DNA of 64,000 nucleotides from Cristatella mucedo (Eukaryota > Bryozoa > Phylactolaemata > Cristatellidae). The translations under genes and the position numbers were made by a program. The stretch covers positions 6,631,501 through 6,695,500 of the forward strand of contig WPIO01000003.1 of NCBI GenBank assembly GCA_009760855.2, given 5' to 3'. Of this stretch, positions 45,200-64,000 are shown in pieces (position 1 is the first letter of the stretch; every line of letters begins with the position of its first letter). The notes below the pieces were generated by a model, which was given only the letters and a program-made list of their open reading frames with translations, made no database searches and was not told the DNA's origin.

Positions 45200-45420
45200 T
45201 GGCGATATTTTGCCTTGATAGCTGCGATTACCTTACCAGGACTCCTAACACGCGTTCGCAGTCGTCTGCTAACTGATGCAAAACTCAGCAACTCGTCTGG
45301 TCTCTGGTCAGTGGCCAGCTGTGACATCGCATTGCTTCTGTCTATGAGATTCACTGGCTCCTTGTCAAGCATCGAATCGACTTGCAGATCTTTCTCTTTG
45401 ACCCAAATGGCCGAGCCTCG
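45200..45420 (+). pseudogene. LINE reverse transcriptase fragment, decayed
   Basis: In one frame VYEIHWLLVKHRIDLQIF resembles [16 protein letters not shown] of the resident LINE. The surrounding sequence is shifted and diverged. Confidence 0.5.
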
Positions 45421-46383
45421 TAGATTTGTTTACTACCCAGCAGCCATTGTGTTCACCGCCAGTTGTAGAGGCTTTTTCGGTCGCTCAGCAAGAAAAGAAC
45501 AACTGTAGCTACAGTTATGTGTAGACATAACCAGAGAGTCACTGTTATAAGCAGTCCCTAATCTTGGACACTGGTCGGTCGTGATGACTAGCTATGGAAG
45601 CTGGCTTCTGAATGGTGCATCGAAACGTTCATCACGTTCAAAAAGCTTTACCTATATTTTAAGCCCAAATGACGGTCGCACCACAGAATGACCACTTAGA
45701 GGAGCAGTCTCCTAGATTAGCAACACACTCAAGGTGTCCCGAGTAAGAGTTCGGTTGCTATCACCATTTAGCTTCAGTAAACTGGCCGACATCCGGGATC
45801 GAACATACGGCAAGGCAGGCATTCCGTGTATCAGTCGTTTGGGCTGATTCCAACGGTTGAAATGTAAAGTACACGACTGCAGTGCCGTGGAAGTGATAGG
45901 CGATCCTTGGGCCAGTATAACTTCTTTTGAGTCTCTCCGTATAAATGGAAAATAGTTAAGAGCCTGGATCGGACCCTTGTGGAACTCCACAGGTGACCGG
46001 TCTGCTTGATTAGACTTGACCAGCACATGACACAAGGCTGAACACGACCGAACAAGTAAGACCCTTAAATACGCCAGAACCTAACCCACCAGACTAGCAG
46101 CCTTTTTTCATGGCCTCATCAACAAAACGGAGATGATTGCCTTGGCGAGCAACACATAGGTGAAACCGTGTTCTTTAAGCCCGGCAGCCCCTCCCAGGCA
46201 GCCACAGAGGCAACCGACCAGGCTGCAAGCGGCTGCATAGGGTCTACTCTTGGCCAAAGAGGGTGCTTAAACTGCCATTGTATAGCTGAGGTTGCTCTTT
46301 AGCCGGACTAAGATGATCAACGCTCATGTGTGATGTCATCGGCATGCCAAGGCCCCTGCAGTCAAGCTTGCAACAGTAGAACA

Positions 46384-47915
46384 TCAGAGGAACCTCAGAA
46401 ATATGGGGTACCTCAGGAATCTGTGCTTGGTCCCATTCTTTTCACGGTGTATACTCTCCCTCTTGCCGATGTGATTGCCAAGCACAATCTAGGCTTTCAC
46501 TTCTATGCGGATGACACCCAGTTGTACCTTTGTTTTGATCCATCCCAGCCTTCGAGTACCTCAAATTCTCTTAACTCACTCGCTGCATGTATTGATGACA
46601 TCCGCACATAGCAGCACATTTTCTAAAACTAAACGATGATAAAACTAACTTACTGGGCAAACCCAGTGTGATTCAGAAATCGGAAAGGCTGATGCTCAAA
46701 ATTGGCTCTGCCAGCATATCTCCTGTTGAATCAGCTCGAAACCTAGGTGTTATGTTCCAAAGTGACCTCTCGTTAGACGACCACATCAGCTCCACAGTCA
46801 AATCTGCCTTCTTTCTGCTACATAACATTGCTCAAATTTGGATGACTCAGTTTTACCTTTGCTCTGATCCCTCCCAGCCCTCCAGCACGTCGAATTTCTC
46901 TCAACTCCCTTGCTGCACGTATTGATGACATCCACCCATGAATGGCAGCAAACTTTCTTAAATTGAATGATAAAACCAACTTACTAGTTATGGGCAAACC
47001 AAGTTGATTCAGATTGGCAAGACCTACGCCCAAAATCGGCTCTGCCAGCATATCTCCTGTTGAATCTGTACGAAATCTAGGTGTCATCCAAAAGTTTTCC
47101 AAAGTGACCTTTCGCTAGACGACCACATCAGCTTCACAGTCAAGCCTGCCTACTTTCAGCTACAGAACGTTGTGTAGACAGGGTTACCACATCTAAATTG
47201 GTCCATGCATATGTGATATCCTGTCTTGATTTATGTAACTCACTGCTTAATGGTCTACAGGCCTGTACAATCATGTGCTTACAGCTGGTGCAAAACTCTG
47301 CAGATAGGCTTGTCTGTCATGAGCGGCGCAGTTGACATAACCTACAGCTTCTAGCCGACCAGCACTGGATCCCAGTCAATCATCACATCGACTTCAAGGT
47401 TTTGTCACTTATTTTCTGGGTCGTCCCTTATTTTTAGGGTCCCTTTATTCTGCAGCTCCAGCCTACCTATCAGATCTACTCCCCACCAGATTAACTAAGC
47501 ATCGTGCCACCCAATTTTTAAATCTATTTACCCAAACCTTTACAAATCTCAAATCCTTTGGAGACCACGCCTTTAGTTCGTACGCTCCCAAAGCCTGGAA
47601 CTCAGCCCCCCACTTTGCGTCACGACATTTCTTGACTTGTCCCCATTTAAAAAGAAACCTAAAACGCATATATTCGTCACAACATTTAGGGGTCCCCTAT
47701 GATTCATCCTCTGTGTTTGTGCGTGCTGACACTGTGCATGCTGCCACTAACCATACTTGCATGCTGACCCTGAGCATGTCACCCCTAACCATATTATTCT
47801 TGTTGTATATTGAGCTAACGCTTACACTAATCATTCGATTGCACTTCCTTTGCAACAAATGTGAAGTGCCTAGAAAGAGATTTGAGTTACCCGAGGGCAC
47901 TATATCAAATGTATT
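46384..47915 (+). mobile_element. LINE fragment with internal restart
   Basis: The first part (46384-46837) reads [36 protein letters not shown] and [20 protein letters not shown]. At about 46838 the sequence returns to the [19 protein letters not shown] region (equivalent to [19 protein letters not shown]) and runs again through RT to the 3' UTR and GAGTTACCCGAGGGCACTAT plus ATT-rich tail. The second part is more diverged and frameshifted. Confidence 0.85.
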
Positions 47916-48139
47916 ATTATTTATTGTAGTGGTTGGTAGTATTCCAGGAAAAAATCGTTGAGCTACTTTGCCAGGTCCTAGGCAGTAATGTAGTTTGTCA
48001 CCGGCAGCAGAAAAAGTGGAGGCCAACATGCCAACAGCTAGGATAGGCCTAGAAACGCCTGCACACCTTTCGCATTTTGACCTATGCCTCAATTCTAGGC
48101 TGTCGAAGGGGTAACTAGGAACATTAAAAAACCCTAACA

Positions 48140-48268
48140 TTTATATAGCGCCCTAACAAAACTGAATCTATATCCAGGCGCTTTACATGTGCCGCACAGC
48201 TCGAGCCCACGACCTCGGTGGTCGCTAAAGGTGAGCAGCTCACCCCAGGACCAAACCAGGACAGGTCT
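48140..48268 (-). mobile_element. tRNA-derived SINE, family 2 (copy d)
   Basis: The inverted tail TTATATAGCGCCCTAAC, the B-box complement CAGCTCGAGCCCACGACC and the A-box region complement around CCAGGACCAAACCAGG are visible. Confidence 0.82.
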
Positions 48269-48720
48269 AAACCTTGCCAAGAAAGCTTTGCGAATAACAT
48301 TTGCAGAAAGTCATTTCGATTTCCACAAATTTCCTGGTACCATTCCACCATACAACATGTCTGCACATACATCTGAACATTCAGCAGCATAACGGTGTCT
48401 AGGGATGGTGGCCAGGCGGGAGCATAATGTGCAGCAAGTCAGAGTAATAAGTACACGTTCGTACAAAGAGCCACTGGGGATGCAAAGCAAAGATGCTGGA
48501 CAGGACGCATCGCCACAGGCGATGGAGGAAGAGTTTTGTTCAAAAGGCACATTGTAGCCGTGAAACGATAGCACATTAAATTACATACTCCACGTATCAC
48601 AGATCCTGTCACATATATCCATCGTACACGCTATCGCGACATAAGCCTGAAGTCACGGCAACACTAGGCTGAGTGCCAGCGGGTCATGGCGGGTGTTTCC
48701 AGATTTTGGACAACTGCTCG

Positions 48721-63184
<14,464 letters not shown>

Positions 63185-64000
63185 CTGCAAAGAGTCAAAT
63201 GGGTACAAAATCCACGTTGCGACGGCCACATGGTAACAAGACTGAGACCATCGGTAACGGTGGCACAGCAAAATTCGACGACACAGTGAGGTGAGCAGGG
63301 CAATGCATCAAGGCAATGCCCGGACGTCGATATTACCACTCTGATCCGTTTAGGTAACTGTTATCTGGTCCTTCAACGAAGCTAGGAATACAGAAGTCAA
63401 CTGTCTAGCCAGCTGAAATTACTAAACCACCGAAACATTAAAAGAAGCAGTTGATGTAGTTCACTTTTAATGTCAGGGTTTAACTGCAATTCCCAATGCT
63501 TGGCTTTCTAAGGAATCCCTTCTCACGATACCTGTGCTAACACTCTTTATGCAGCAGGTGGGTCACAATAAAATATGTGCGCGCCGCGCCGCGCCGGGGG
63601 GGGGGGCGCAAGTGTGCTACAAGTGCTCGTTGCCGGGTAAATCCTGTGTATCCGCATTCAACTTGGCCAATACTAGGCTGATCAGCCTAATGGAAAATGA
63701 CGACTAATGGATAAGGCAAAATGACCAACCGTACACGAAGCCACCAGCAAGTGGGCTACCAACAACAATGCAAAAGCACACAAAAGACTAACCGCCACTG
63801 GATAGTAGGACCCTCGTTAGTCAAACTCAATCATGCACAGGTGCAGCAAAGCACGCAGGAAAAAAGAAAAGGCCATCGGGGTGCTATACAAAAGCATTTC
63901 GCAGCTTCGCTCAGTCTTGACATGTCCGGTTCATAACGCACAACCGCAAAAAGGTCAATTCGCTCCGACAGAGCAAAGGCTGCCTGGAACAGGTAGACTA
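63185..64000 (-). other. Upstream TOP3A intron; LINE-related repeat at the right edge
   Basis: No further TOP3A exon was found up to the edge. At 63772-64000 the sequence (AGCACACAAAAGACTAACCG, GCTATACAAAAGCATTTCGC, CGACAGAGCAAAGGCTGCC) aligns with 1051-1275 in the same orientation, so it is another copy of the LINE 5'-region relic, cut by the window end. Poly-G runs at about 63597-63607 are notable. Confidence 0.6.

Larger units (their letters stand above)
41236..48720. other. Convergent intergenic region between TK2 and TOP3A
   Basis: It holds LINE fragments in both orientations (41687-41948, 42440-42640, 44310-44405, 45200-45420, 46384-47915), SINE pieces (44215-44272, 48140-48268) and an LTR-like repeat (42841-43155). 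Both genes end towards this interval, so it should hold both 3' UTRs. I found no independent gene. Confidence 0.7.

Overview
This is metazoan nuclear DNA, probably from an invertebrate with a repeat-rich genome. The evidence is spliced animal genes with GT-AG introns of 0.15-4.3 kb, two tRNA-derived SINE families, copies of a CR1/jockey-like LINE, a Ty3/gypsy element, a decayed hAT transposon and long microsatellites. The species cannot be named from the sequence alone. No bacterial, organellar, CRISPR or operon-like structure is present.

Three host genes could be read exon by exon, checked by splice sites, reading phase and remembered family motifs. (1) At 108-7544 (+) is the 3' end of a receptor-type protein tyrosine phosphatase, covering part of the second (D2) phosphatase domain. 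Its catalytic loop has Ser where the Cys should be, so this domain is predicted to be a pseudophosphatase. (2) At 27945-41235 (+) is a TK2/dNK-type deoxynucleoside kinase in eight phase-compatible exons, from the P-loop to the stop codon. The N-terminal exon was not found. (3) At 63184-48721 (-) is the C-terminal half of DNA topoisomerase III alpha (TOP3A) in ten phase-compatible exons: the end of the catalytic core, two Cys4 zinc modules, two GRF zinc fingers and a terminal CCHC knuckle. TK2 and TOP3A are transcribed towards each other, with about 7.5 kb of LINE and repeat debris between them. A fourth feature, at about 10.9-11.5 kb (+), is a GC-rich open exon in a CpG-rich segment. It looks like a first coding exon, but its gene was not identified.

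Layout: 0-7.5 kb PTPR exons with SINEs, microsatellites and a LINE endonuclease relic; 7.5-10 kb intergenic; 10.1-12.1 kb CpG-rich region with the orphan exon; 12-18 kb intergenic with SINE and an LTR-like repeat; 18.4-21.06 kb AT-rich hAT fossil; 21.1-21.4 kb (CT)n; 21.6-26.46 kb Ty3/gypsy pol and 3' LTR with a LINE nested inside reverse transcriptase; 27.9-41.2 kb TK2-like gene with LINE/SINE insertions in its introns; 41.2-48.7 kb LINE fragments; 48.7-63.2 kb TOP3A; the last 0.8 kb is an upstream TOP3A intron and carries a repeat also present near the left end of the window.

The most notable observations are the dead D2 loop, a tRNA-derived SINE whose 3' end resembles the resident LINE tail, head-to-head LINE 3' ends forming a long inverted repeat, a 29-nt TOP3A microexon, the unassigned CpG-island exon, and an unidentified repeat pair with a conserved open frame. 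I found no evidence for a new multi-gene system.
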